Source: Bradyrhizobium hereditatis (GTDB taxonomy: Bacteria > Pseudomonadota > Alphaproteobacteria > Rhizobiales > Xanthobacteraceae). Taken from it: a stretch of DNA of 64,000 nucleotides. Numbering within the stretch: the first letter of the stretch is position 1; each line of letters opens with the position of its first letter. The position numbers were made by a program, and so were the translations under genes. Below the pieces are notes generated by a model. That model worked only from the letters and a program-made list of their open reading frames with translations, had not been told where the DNA came from and did not search any database. Shown piece after piece: positions 49,865 to 59,469 of the stretch. The stretch covers positions 462,234-526,233 of the forward strand of contig NZ_JAGKJK010000003.1 of the NCBI RefSeq assembly GCF_020329435.1, written 5' to 3'.

Positions 49865-50725
49865 TTACGCTGGCGTGAGCGTCGCAAGGTCGGGCTCAAT
49901 GCTGGCGACGTCCGCTATGATATGAGCACAGATGCGCCGCATCGCCGCTATTGCGGCTCGCATGGATTGATTGGCCCAGATCACTGTGGAGAAGCGGGCA
50001 TCACGATAGCAGAGACTGGTGTTCGATAGTATTTCGTGGGAACGAACACGACCGGCAGCCGGTTCTGCCAGGCACTCGTAAACGACAGACTCTCCGCCGC
50101 CGTGCTCTTTCGCGAGTGAATGAGAATCGCATCGGCTCCTGCGTCGGCGTAAGCGTGAGCGCGCCGGACTGCTTGGCCCATTCCATGGCCGCCGATAAGC
50201 GCTTCGATCCGAGCCACAAGAAGGAGGTCTTTCCGCGACTGTATCTTTCACTGCCCGTAGCCGGCCGGAGAATTCATAGATATCGGCTAGGTGATGCCGC
50301 GTGCCAACAAACGAGTTCATCTTGGGAAAACAGCTGTCCTCCAGCGCGAAGCCGGCGGCGCCACGCTGGAGGAGCTTGCGTGCCAGGAGGCGCGCGTTGT
50401 TGAAATTTCCGAACCCATTATCGCCGTCGACGAGCACAGGCAGTTCGGTCGACGCCACAATGCGCTCGACCCTATCGACGACTTGGGTGCATGACGCTTC
50501 GTAGGCATCGCGATAGCCGAGAGACCAGGCGATTGATAGGCCCGATGCCCAGAGGCCTTTGGCACCGGCGCGATCGGCGATCGCTGCGGACATTCCATCA
50601 TGTGCTTCCGTAAGGAAGGAAAGCTCGCTGTCGGAGCGGACCTGCGCACGCAGCATTTCCGCAAGCGACGAGCCAGCGCGTCGATCAGATCCGTTACCGA
50701 GAACAGATTTTGGTCGACGTTGCAT
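49865..50725 (-). pseudogene. aepX: PEP phosphomutase copy B with compensating frameshifts
   Basis: Starts MQRRPKSVLGNGSDRRAG and is intact through VDGDNGFGN and EDSCFPKMNS. At about 50225 an extra base (GCGGAAAGACC against GCGGACGACC in copy A) moves the frame, and at about 50000 one base is missing, restoring it at STVIWANQSMRAA. The roughly 70 residues between are nonsense, although the correct sequence (ARIEALIGGHGM, AGADAILIHSRKST, VPTKYYRTP) is visible in the other frame. The C-terminus is about 25 residues shorter than copy A. Probably inactive unless both are sequencing errors. First gene of the operon ending at 44302. Confidence 0.75.
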
Positions 50726-50790
50726 GCCGAATTCCCTGCAGGCGATGTTTGATCGGGCTGACGTGCAATACCCACATGCCGTCCTCTCGA

Positions 50791-50814
50791 TCAATTACTA
50801 ACGTTGGTAGTTGA
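50791..50814. repeat. Palindromic leader element, copy B (best dyad)
   Basis: Halves TCAATTACTAAC and GTTGGTAGTTGA, centred on AACGTT, 66 bases before the copy B start. Ten of the twelve half-site pairs per arm are allowed if T-C and G-A interchanges are ignored; four positions differ. It would control the whole PLP-IDH-decarboxylase operon. Confidence 0.75.
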
Positions 50815-51326
50815 CCGGCACGCAAGTCGGTGCATCCCCCTATAGGAGTGACGCACGAGCGCGATTGTTGGTCGAAACAATTAAGAGAATGCGCGCATTC
50901 GATCAGTGACTGCTCCGCGAGCCCATTGATGCGTCAACGTTGCAGCCCTCCCCGCATTGTCTGGGGCAGCTCGGCGAGGTCCTTGCGCAGCTAATGGTCG
51001 AGTGTGATTCCAAGATCGCGACTTGCCCTAGCAATTCAAGGGTCGTTCAGTGAAAATCGGGAGCGGGATTTCGGTCACTCGTTAGCGCTGCGACCGCTTA
51101 CTTCGCTACACGCCCACTTTTTTCCGCAGATGCGGCGAGCAAGGCGGATCCCGTTTCAGACCGCGCCGTTCTTGGTCCTATGTCAACTAATGCCGCGGCT
51201 GGTGCAAACGGCGCTGTAGCATTTCCGACGCATGTCGTAATTGCTTCAATGCGCTTAACGCGCCGCAATCGATGCCCAATCCTCCCAAGTCCTTGTCTTG
51301 ACGCCCATTGTCAAGAACGCCGCAAT
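50815..51326. other. Gap upstream of the fix remnant, copy B
   Basis: No gene is visible. Part (51190-51260, including CATGTCGTAATTGCTTCAATGCG) is homologous to the region upstream of fixA in copy A and keeps a NifA-like half-site. Confidence 0.4.
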
Positions 51327-51342
51327 TGGTACGACATTTGCT
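51327..51342 (+). promoter_or_regulatory. Sigma-54 promoter of fixA remnant B
   Basis: TGGTACGACATTTGCT, one mismatch from consensus and with correct spacing, 40 bases before the fixA-like ATG at 51382. It parallels the site at 22427. Confidence 0.7.
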
Positions 51343-51381
51343 GCTCTCATCCCCGGTGTCCTCGCTATTCTGGAGCAGCGC

Positions 51382-52200
51382 ATGCACAGTGCCCTCTACA
51401 TCAAGCAGATCCCCTACTCCGCGCAGAGTTGCCTGCATCCATGATCAACACCATCATGCGCCAGGATGGCCGATCATTAACGGTACCTACGATCTATTCG
51501 CGCTGCAAGCGGCGCTCGATCTGCGCGACTGGGGTCTCCACACACTGTTTTCTTACGCAGACGCCTACCTTCGGCGCCGATCGCGCCGTACTGCTCACCG
51601 ATGGCGTCTTCCTCGCGCCGACGCGCTGGCGGACAGCTCTGCGCTAGCGACCGCTATCCGCAAGGTGCCGAGGAAAATGGCGCGCCCGATCTCATTGCCA
51701 CTGGCAAGCAGACCATCGTCGGTGACACCGCGCAGGTGGAGCCCAGCATCGCCGAACGGCTCTGTATGCTGCAGCTCACATCTCGCGAAGATCAGAGCCC
51801 TGGATCTCGTCGTACTCACCATCGAGGCGAAGCGCCTCCCACTCGTGCTGCGCCGCGATTCCGAAGGTAAACTCGCCTATGCCGACGTCGTGGTCGCCGC
51901 CGGACTCGAATTGCCAGAGAATTGTCGGTCGATGCACGCGAGTCCGGCTCAGTATTCGGCGCCGAAATGGCTGGTGCAGAAAAGCTGGATCACGTCCGAC
52001 TCCATATCGCCACCGTCATTTCCCGCCCTATCGAGCATCGGGTTAGCGTTGAGGGCGCAGACTCGTCAACTCAGAACACGCCTATCTTCGATTTCGCCCA
52101 TATTGGCGTGGTCACCAGTGACATCATCAGCGAGCCGACTGCCGATCGAATGGAGTTATCCGCGCGGCAGCTACGGCGTGCTACTCAAGTTCGAAATGGC
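51382..52200 (+). pseudogene. fixA-fixX fusion remnant (copy B)
   Basis: FixA pieces in order: MHSALYIKQIPYSAQS, HPSMINTIMRQDGRS, FGADRAVLLTDGVFLAPTR, PDLIATGKQTIVGDTAQVEP and LTIEAKRLPLVLRR, over several frames. The end reads WSYPRGSYGVLLKFE, the FixX C-terminus, so the region between fixA and the end of fixX has been deleted. It is a longer relic than copy A and is clearly dead. Confidence 0.65.
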
Positions 52201-52442
52201 CGCTGCACCTCCGCCGCTTGATCGGCGTGCCCTCGGTTTCGGTTCGCCTTCTCCTGCTGGGCGCCTGCTGGAAGAGCCAACGAATTCGAGCGGGTGTTTG
52301 CCGCAGCGCGCGAGTGTTCAGGCTGCATGAAGACTGGAGCCAAAAGGCTTCGGCGACCGGAATGGAACTAGGCCCCGCGTAAACAAGCTCAATCGAACCA
52401 CGCAATACCGGCCCTTTTTGGGTCGGCCTCAAGAGGCGCCAC

Positions 52443-53159
52443 ATGGATCTTTTCAGCTTCATCGAATGCGCGAAGCGAACGCAATCCCTTAAAGCGCTAT
52501 TCGACCTTCTTGTGAGCTGTGCGAGCGACGAGGGCTTCAGTGAAGTCGCTTACGGAGCACTTACCTTCGCGGAGCCGATTCGTCTACCGGAGTATCCACT
52601 GCCCGCACTGGCGGTGAAATGGCCACCCGACTGGTGCGACCGATATTTTAAACGCAAGTACCATACTATTGATCCGGTGGTCCGGCGGACACCAATGCTT
52701 TCGGGGCCATTTCTGTGGGACCAACTCGCCAAGGAAATTCAACTGGAACCCGGCGAGAGGCGCGTACTAGACGAGGCCAAAGAGGCAGGTCTGAAGCATG
52801 GCATGAGCGTGCCGTTATTTGGGCCCTTGGGCCGAGTATCTGTGATATCATTTGCATCCCGGCTCGATGATGCCAATCCCCAGCATCGTATGAGTCATCT
52901 CAAGGCACTGGCTTGGAACTTTCACATTGCATTTGGGGAGATCGGGCGGCCCTCAGATAGTAGCTGCAATAGGAAAGCTACGTTATCCGAACGCGAGAAA
53001 GATTGCCTGCGGTGGGTGGCAGAGGGCAAATCGCCCTCGGAAATCGGGATGATGATGAAGGTTAGCGAGAATACAGTTGATTTTCATCTTAAGAACGCCC
53101 TGCGAAAGCTGCATACGAGGAACCGGACCCATGGCATCGTCAAGGACGATTCGCCTTAG
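52443..53159 (+). CDS. LuxR-type quorum-sensing-like regulator (copy B)
   Basis: 238 residues, MDLFSFIECAKRTQSLKAL at the start, with WCDRYFKRKYHTIDPVVRR in the ligand-binding half and LSEREKDCLRWVAEGKSPSE plus VDFHLKNALRKL in the LuxR helix-turn-helix. A one-base insertion near 53143 (AAGGACGATTCG against AAGGCGATTCG in copy A) replaces the final AIRLSLI with DDSP, leaving the DNA-binding helices intact. It is the inverted-repeat partner of the gene at 20741. No synthase gene is nearby. Confidence 0.8.
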   Translation: MDLFSFIECAKRTQSLKALFDLLVSCASDEGFSEVAYGALTFAEPIRLPEYPLPALAVKWPPDWCDRYFKRKYHTIDPVVRRTPMLSGPFLWDQLAKEIQLEPGERRVLDEAKEAGLKHGMSVPLFGPLGRVSVISFASRLDDANPQHRMSHLKALAWNFHIAFGEIGRPSDSSCNRKATLSEREKDCLRWVAEGKSPSEIGMMMKVSENTVDFHLKNALRKLHTRNRTHGIVKDDSP

Positions 53160-53292
53160 CCTTATTTGAACTCTTGAGGACGCAAGCGTTGCTAAGAACC
53201 GCCGCTAACGCAGCGAAGCGAGGTGCGTCTGCGCAGAGGGCTGCTGCGCGAGCATGGTGATCTGAAAATAACAGCAGTTGCATGCCTCATCG

Positions 53293-53600
53293 CTACTGTT
53301 GGTCGGCAACGAACATTGACTTGCTCGATAGCGAGAAATCATCCCGCTCGTTGTTGAACAGCCGGCCGCGTTGATCGGGACGCATCCAGCTCTCCAGCCG
53401 CCCCAGGAGATCACCTTCCCCTGCCCTGATGCGCCCCCGCAGCAAGGTCGAGAATGCCATGAGTGTGCGCCCCTCGGGACCGGAGCTGAGCGCCGCTGCG
53501 ATAACGCTGCGCTCTTGCTGCTCAGAGGCCGAGAGCTCGCGGCCAGGCGCGCATGAAACAACCGTGCGCCTTTCACACGGTGGGCTCGCACGCGGATCAG
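53293..53600 (-). pseudogene. VirB4/TrbE-like conjugation ATPase remnant
   Basis: The frame reads GRELSASEQQERSVIAAALS, GPEGRTLMAFSTLLRGRIRA and then LESWMRPDQRGRLFNNERDD, matching the linker before the Walker motifs in VirB4-family type IV secretion ATPases (RTL..L, then LR.W...GRYG.LFDN..D). Both ends are lost. A relic of a conjugative transfer system. Confidence 0.45.
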
Positions 53601-54325
53601 TGCGCTCGCAATTCGATGAGGACGAATAGCGCGGGCCGTCAATCTCAGGCTGCACGAAGCCACAACGATGTAAGCTAGTGCACCCAGTTGGAAGTGCCAT
53701 GCCATTGTCCTAAGGCCGGAACTCGATTCTGCCGATCCAGTATCGTTGGGAAGCAATAGGCCCGTGACCGACATCAACTAATGCGATGGACCATCCTGAT
53801 TTGGCGATGGGTTGCCGTGAGAACCGGCCAGCGTCCAATTCGACTTCTCGGCTAGAGAACTGACTGCGCCACCGATCGCGAGTCATCGGGGCACTGGAGC
53901 GTGCCTTAGTGCAGCGGGTGTGCCTCGTGGATAGGCGAATGGGGCGTCTCGTCATTCGCGTGCAATATTGGACGCCGATTGATACACCCAGGCCTCGTCA
54001 AGTCGCAGCGTAAAGAGTCTCACCTAAGCCCTTACGAGCCGGTCCTTGAAGACACGGCGCCGCAGCCAATACATCACCGCGAGCAACTCCAGATGACGAC
54101 CAAATTGAGAGGTGTGAAGTCCGATGGCATGCATAGCGACCTCCTGAAAATTATCGGGAGGCCTCAAAACCAGAAAGAGAGGTGCTAATCGCCTGTCAAA
54201 TTTTATAGGTTACTCTTTTCAGTTGGATTACGTTAGACCTTTTTGGAACAGAACAAAGACAACATGCCCGGCGCGACGAGCGCCAGGTCTCTTGTGCATC
54301 TCGCTAAATAAGAGGGTGTGGATGA
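53601..54325. other. Region without a supported gene
   Basis: Only short, unrecognised frames between the VirB4-like and TraR-like remnants. Probably degraded transfer-region DNA. Confidence 0.3.
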
Positions 54326-55042
54326 TTAGGACAACAAACCGCGCCGCAGCGCCTCGGCGACGCATTGGGCAATGGATGCTGCACCTATCTTGCAGCGCGC
54401 GTTCTCAAGATGAAACACGACGATGCGCGGCGCAATCTGGACCAGCACCGCGATGTTCGCGATAGTTTTTCCGCGCGCGGTGCATGCAAGGCATTGCCGC
54501 TCGCGCTGAGTGAATTCACTTGCGGCGAGTTTACCGGCAGAGGGTACGTCAAGTCTGGCGGTGACATGCCAATGAAAGTGCACTCCGACGAGTTGTACGA
54601 AATCTTTCCAGTCGGCCAAGAGCCGCTCCGGGTGAACGTCGCGGTCACCCGTCCCCAGCGTAAATGCGGCCATCCGTCCAAATCCGCCCCTGATCGGGAC
54701 GGTGATGCCTGATCTGATCCCGAAGGTCGTCGCTTCATCAGAGAACCGGCGCTGCTCGCGGTTTCCGGCCAGGGCCTCGCCTCGCTGAACAGCGGTGTTC
54801 GGCACGCGCGCGGCGCACCACGGGATCGAGCTGCTGATATCCAAGCTGGAAATACCGGCTTGTCCAGGATCTTGGATAGGACGAGATCAACATCGGCCTC
54901 TCGCCGGTCAGCCGCAGATAGGCAGATCGCTGGAAGCCCAGCCTCTGTGTTAGCCGGGCTGCGATACGCTCGAATTCATCCGCGATGGTTGCGTTTGGAT
55001 GGCATCAATAAATTCCTGGAAGATGCTTTCGACCGGGCTCAT
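54326..55042 (-). pseudogene. TraR/BjaR-like LuxR-family regulator, frameshifted
   Basis: ATG at 55042 gives MSPVESIFQEFIDAIQT; in a second frame comes ADEFERIAARLTQRLGF and SYPRSWTSRYFQLGYQQLDP, then in a third FGIRSGITVPIRGGFGRMAA, FTQRERQCLACTARGKTIA and IVVFHLENARCKIGA. Together they make a TraR-type autoinducer-binding regulator of about 240 residues, now interrupted by at least two indels. It is distinct from the two LuxR copies at 20.7 and 52.4 kb. Its place beside a VirB4-like fragment suggests it once controlled conjugal transfer. Confidence 0.65.
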
Positions 55043-55086
55043 TCCTGCTCTACCATCTTGAACATAATGCCGTACTTTCCAATGAC

Positions 55087-55332
55087 CTCACCGAGCTAAC
55101 GTCGGCGCTAGACCCAGAGATGATCAAAGAGGTCCTCGATGTCATGACGGAGCTCGCGAAAGACGGCATGACAATGATCTGTGTTACCCACGAGATGGGG
55201 TTCGCGCGCGAGGTGGCCGACCGGATTCGCAGGCAGAATCATCGAATCATCGAGCAAGCCGCGCCCTCCAAATTCTTTAGGGAGCCCGAACATCCCCGAG
55301 CGCAGCAATTCCTCAGTCAAATGCTGCATTAG
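55087..55332 (+). pseudogene. Polar amino-acid ABC ATPase fragment (GlnQ-like C-terminus)
   Basis: LTSALDPEMIKEVLDVMTEL, MICVTHEMGFAREVADRI and IIEQAAPSKFFREPEHPRA match the last third of GlnQ/GltL ATPases; Walker A and the signature motif are missing. A small frame disturbance is seen at RIRRQNH. A relative of the gene at the right edge of the window. Confidence 0.7.
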
Positions 55333-55874
55333 ATCTAAGCTGCTTGCTAGACGGTGCCTTCGCCGCTCGCGACCGAGCAAATCGACCTTGGGGACTGTCC
55401 CCTCTCCTTCGCCTATGGCTGTCCGGATTAGCTCGGAGGTATTATTCGAAACCCCAACCAGCGGAAATGGCGACACGATCGCATCCGGCTCCGCGGATGA
55501 GCTAAACTCGCCAAGTGATACGGTTTCGAGTTGATTCCACTTCTACTATTCTGAGCTGAGGCGCTCTTTCGGTTTTTCCTTTCGATCGATGAACATTGCC
55601 TGTGTGATATCATCCCTGCGGAACAGCAATTCCAACCTCATTCCGCCGCAGGCGCTTACTTCAATCCCCAGATGCACATCTGCACCTTGTGGCCCAGCAG
55701 ATGATTTCGATCAGGTGACGCGCATGAGGCAGATGTCCAAGACACGGGTCTTCTCCATGCCGGCGGCTGCCAAGCGGACTTGCAGTGTTTCCCGAGGCGA
55801 ATTCATTGTCATCCGGCTGAGAGATCGACGGAAACGCGTCACGAGGGGACCTCACTCACTTCAAAACAAGCGGC
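55333..55874. other. Region without a supported gene
   Basis: About 540 bases with only short unrecognised frames, between the ABC fragment and the end of the JAB-domain gene. Confidence 0.35.
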
Positions 55875-56374
55875 TCAATCATACTGTTGGAGATAGCTCG
55901 GCTCGATCGACAAGCTGCGGCACCAATACCAAGCGGACATCACTCCGAACTCAGCGATCCAAACATCCAGCCGCCAGCCCTGCGGGCTTCCGAAGAGCAC
56001 AACCATCAGAGCCCGCGACAACCGACTCTGGCGTGAGCGAAGGACGCATCGTAGTGACCGTTTGTCGGTAGCGCTAAGACGGCCAGATGATGCATCGGGG
56101 TGCGTGTGCAATCACCGATGTAGACTTGCAGACGTTCGGATCGTTCATATTCCATTGAGATCTGAGCCGCTTCCCACACGTGATCGTGTTCATAGGAATA
56201 GCGCCTATGGACGGCTGCGGGGCCCGGTCCTACCGCTGTGGTGATCACGACGTTGTTGTCGTCCGCCCAGTACCCGATCAGTACCCGGCCGCTCTCACTC
56301 GGGTACGAGCGGTCGGCCTCACCACGCAATGTGTCCAGCGATCGTGACGAGATCCACGCGGTTACGCTTTGCAT
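55875..56374 (-). pseudogene. JAB/MPN-family metallopeptidase (Cap3-like), frameshifted
   Basis: ATG 56374 (MQSVTAWISSRSLDTLRG) leads to GRVLIGYWADDNNVVITTAV and LQVYIGD; one base is missing (TG for an expected TGG), and the next frame gives HTHPDASSGRLSATDKRSL, the H-x-H...S-x2-D zinc motif of JAMM peptidases. The start overlaps the stop of the E1-like gene. In CBASS type II and Bil-type systems such peptidases remove ubiquitin-like conjugates. The single missing base is the only visible lesion. Confidence 0.65.
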
Positions 56375-58292
56375 GTGCAGTGGGCATGTCGGCTCAAGCT
56401 TTTGACGCTCCACGACGGCAATTTTACGCCAGCTTGCTCATCGAAAACTAGCGTGTGAACGGTAGTCGAGCTCTTCTCTATGCCTGCAGCGAGGAAGGCT
56501 GAAGCTACTCGCATCGCATGTAACGAGATTTCCCACAGATCATAAGACACCCCTGTAAAGGTTCGCTCCGAGCAGCCTGGCGGCTGCACGAGACCGGCTT
56601 CATCACCTATGCCTGGCGGCTTGGCAATTGAGCCGCCATCCCACGCATGTAGAAGACAAGCCGGACAACCTCCTTCCGGACCGAAAAGCACCACGACACC
56701 ACCGGTGACCGGAGGCGACGCATGCATCGCCATCAGGGGACGGCCGCGCTGCGCAGTGAAATCGTGAAGAAACGCCATGTTCCAATACGCAGCCGTAGCG
56801 TCGATAACCAGGTCGGCTCGTTCGACTGCATCGGTCAAAGCGCGTTCATCCCTGAATGGATATTTTTGTGACTGGCCGCCCAGTTGATGCTTTGATGATA
56901 TGGACATCGCAGTAAGGGAACTCGCTCTTGATGAAGGCATCCAAAGCCTCCACCTTCGACCGTCCCCAAGCACTCGCCCCCAATGGCCAGCGCACAGAGT
57001 TACCAGGCTCCATGATATCGGAATCGAGCAGTCTGAGCTCTTTGATTCCGTTGCGAGCCAGGTCAATAGCCACGGGAGCTCCGATCGCACCGGTACCGAT
57101 GACACAAACCTTTTTATTGAACAGAGCAGATGCCTGCGGCGCTCTTGAAGTCAAATCAGAAGGACCAGCCCTCAACGTCCGAACCAGACCACCTGTGATG
57201 GGTTTGGGACCCTGAAAGCCCTTTTTGGTGCCGTGAGACAGAGCGAAAAGCCACCCATCTCCCCGTTGTTTCCACTCGAGTTCAGAAGGATACAGGAAAG
57301 CATTGAAGCGAAAGTGCCGCGTGGACAGAGGCGACAAACGAAAAGTGGAGAGGACGAAGTGATATCGCCGCCTATGAGGCTTCGCAGAGCGTCTTTGTTG
57401 TCGGGAAACGGCACCTTATCGAGACGCTCCCAAGGGATAGTCAGCTCACGGGCATTATCGCTCCCGGTAAACATGCGTAGTCGGCTATTCCATTCCGCAA
57501 GAACGGCATCATCTGCTGCGAAAACTCTGGTTATGTCCGCGCGCAGTCGAGGCGCATCCGCTTGGCAATCCTCGATCGTGTATTTGACCGTAAGCCACCC
57601 CGAGTCGATGCCCTTGGTCCAGAGATCCCAAGTCGTCTCGATCAAGCAAAATGGCAGATCCTCAATTGGCGCACCGTTCCACCACACCTCCGCCGGTTCG
57701 CCCTGGGGATCTTCATTCTCCTTTGCCTCCAGTGCATCGGCGAGCTTCTCGCGAAGCAGGGCCGGACCGTCAGACTTGAGGTCCATTGCCGACCATCCCT
57801 GCCGATAAGGCATATGGTGCCGTCCGGAGCTACGTGCCGTCGGCTGCGAAAAAGCGCTGGATCCCGCAGGAGTACCTGTGGCCGCAGGAAGGGATAGCTA
57901 TCCGGATATACGGCCCTTAAAGAAAGAACGTCGCCCTCGTGAGGCCACTCGAAATTTAGGATAAGCCGGTGATCTTGCAACGCGTCGCTGTCAACGCGAG
58001 GCTCTACGTCTTCAGCCTCGAACGCATCGAGCTCTATCTGGAGCCGACCTGGAAAACGTAAATCCCACTGCGGAGTACACTCTTGGTACGAGGAACTTTC
58101 GTCCACTCGCCTCACCCCACGACGCGCGGCGGCGGTTTGGGAGGCTCCGGGGGGACCGGGCGGTTTGTGAGGTGGTGGAGGAGGACGGTGACCATGCCCA
58201 TCCTCGTGGCCGTGATGCTTCTCGTGGCCGCCTTCACGGTGCTCCTGGTGAGAGCCGCCGTGCCCACCGCCCTTCTTTTCCTTCTCTGCCAT
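56362..58292 (-). pseudogene. E2-E1 ubiquitin-like conjugation fusion (Cap2-like), several frameshifts
   Basis: Starting at 58292: a His/Gly/Pro-rich stretch (residues about 8-50), then an E2/UBC fold with LSLRAVYPDSYPFLRPQVLL and APDGTICLIGRDGRQW, where the Cys is the E2 catalytic residue. After a frame change at about 57790 comes a middle region (AEVWWNGAPIEDLPFCLIET), after another near 57330 the ThiF/E1 domain (VCVIGTGAIGAPVAIDLARN, LLDSDIMEPGNSVRWP), and after a third near 56880 DLVIDATAAYW and GGCPACLLHAWD, ending RHAHCTCKA. Total length (about 640) and order E2-linker-E1 match Cap2. No cyclase or CBASS effector gene is seen nearby. Confidence 0.65.
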
Positions 58293-58545
58293 TTTCGCTC
58301 CCTGCCTTCACCATTCAGCTAAGTACAGTTCTCGAGACATCAACTACGCCTCGATCATCGCACCCGCGAACGAGCCGCACTGATCGCGGATATAGAATCG
58401 CGGCGGCCCCTATTTCAAGGAGGGGCTAAATGGCTCTAAAGGCGGCCTGCGCGCCGAGCACTACATCACGATCACGCGCGCTGCGAGGGCAACGGCCTCG
58501 TCAAGGTGCCCTTAGTCGGACGGGTAAGCTGCGGCATACGCGCTA
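58293..58545. other. Short gap upstream of the E2-E1 gene
   Basis: No gene recognised. The E2-E1/JAB promoter should lie here. Confidence 0.3.
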
Positions 58546-58968
58546 TCATTTAAAGCTGGATTGACCTCGACCGACGGACGGAGCAGCGCGAAAGCCTCGG
58601 CCACGGCCTATCCGCAATTTGAGTATGCCAGGGGAGCGGCAGCGCGAATGTCCCGTCAACGGTTGGCTCAAACGGCTGGATGTGGACAACGGCATCCGCC
58701 TTGAGGCGCCATAGATGTGTGGATAGAGTTTGCCGTTGCCCGCGTCCTCGTATCGGATAGGAGGAATCACGCGTTCTGGATTGATGATGAGCAAAACAAG
58801 GCTGCGCCGGCCTCTTCCGCGTCCGTAAAGTCTAATCAACTCAACACCTCCTTCTAGACAACCACGTCGCAGCCAGCAAGCCATGCTAAGTGCGCCTTCC
58901 ATGTGAATGTTTGCCCCTTGTCCGAAGTGCGGGCTCTCGATCGCCAGACCAATGCGAAGGTCAGCCAT
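58546..58968 (-). pseudogene. DUF952-family protein, frameshifted
   Basis: LVLLIINPERVIPPIRYED and GNGKLYPHIYG match DUF952 proteins (small, glutathione-transferase-like, function unknown). After HIYG the listed frame loses sense, while the next frame continues LKADAVVHIQPFEPTVDG and TFALPLPW as expected. The N-terminal part is poorly matched. Confidence 0.55.
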
Positions 58969-59313
58969 GCCTTCGGAGGCGGTGAGCCCCTCTCGGCATC
59001 TGTGTTCTTCAATGAGAAATGAGGCCGAGGCATAAGATATTCTTCACCTCTCTCGGCTTGGCGTCACTGAAAATCAGAAACTCCCGCTGGGCTGGCTCGC
59101 CGCTAGCACAAGCGAAGAAGCGGTTTGGTGAGATCCCATGAAAGGCACGTGAACGCAGAATTTAAGCGTCATTGCGAGCAACGCTGCATTAATCAATCTC
59201 GAAATGCCGCTAGCATGCAGGGTCAATTATATCCCTGTTCACGAGCCCAACTGTTCGGGACCAAAACAATGAGGCGTTAAACTCAGTTCAGCGAAGCGGC
59301 ACAGGAGTAGGAA
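58969..59313. other. Intergenic stretch, no supported gene
   Basis: No recognisable coding sequence. The final 20 bases hold the ribosome-binding site (AGGAG) of the small membrane protein. Confidence 0.35.
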
Positions 59314-59469
59314 ATGGCTAGATATTTCTACTGGCTTCACAGCACTCGCGCGCGCTGGGTCATCATTGCCATCGTCGTGCTTGCCGTCCTGGCCGTCGCC
59401 GCATTGAGCAGAGATGATTACGGGGGCGTTAGCAATGAGACGCCACCAGGCGTGCACATCCGTCGTTAG
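59314..59469 (+). CDS. 51-residue single-pass membrane protein
   Basis: ATG 59314 has AGGAG 7 bases upstream. The product starts MARYFYWLHSTRARW, has one strongly hydrophobic segment (VIIAIVVLAVLAVAAL, residues 16-31) and ends with a short polar tail (GVSNETPPGVHIRR). The positive-inside rule puts the N-terminus in the cytoplasm. Codon use has GC-rich third positions, unlike random frames. Unrecognised; it stands alone among remnants. Confidence 0.6.
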   Translation: MARYFYWLHSTRARWVIIAIVVLAVLAVAALSRDDYGGVSNETPPGVHIRR

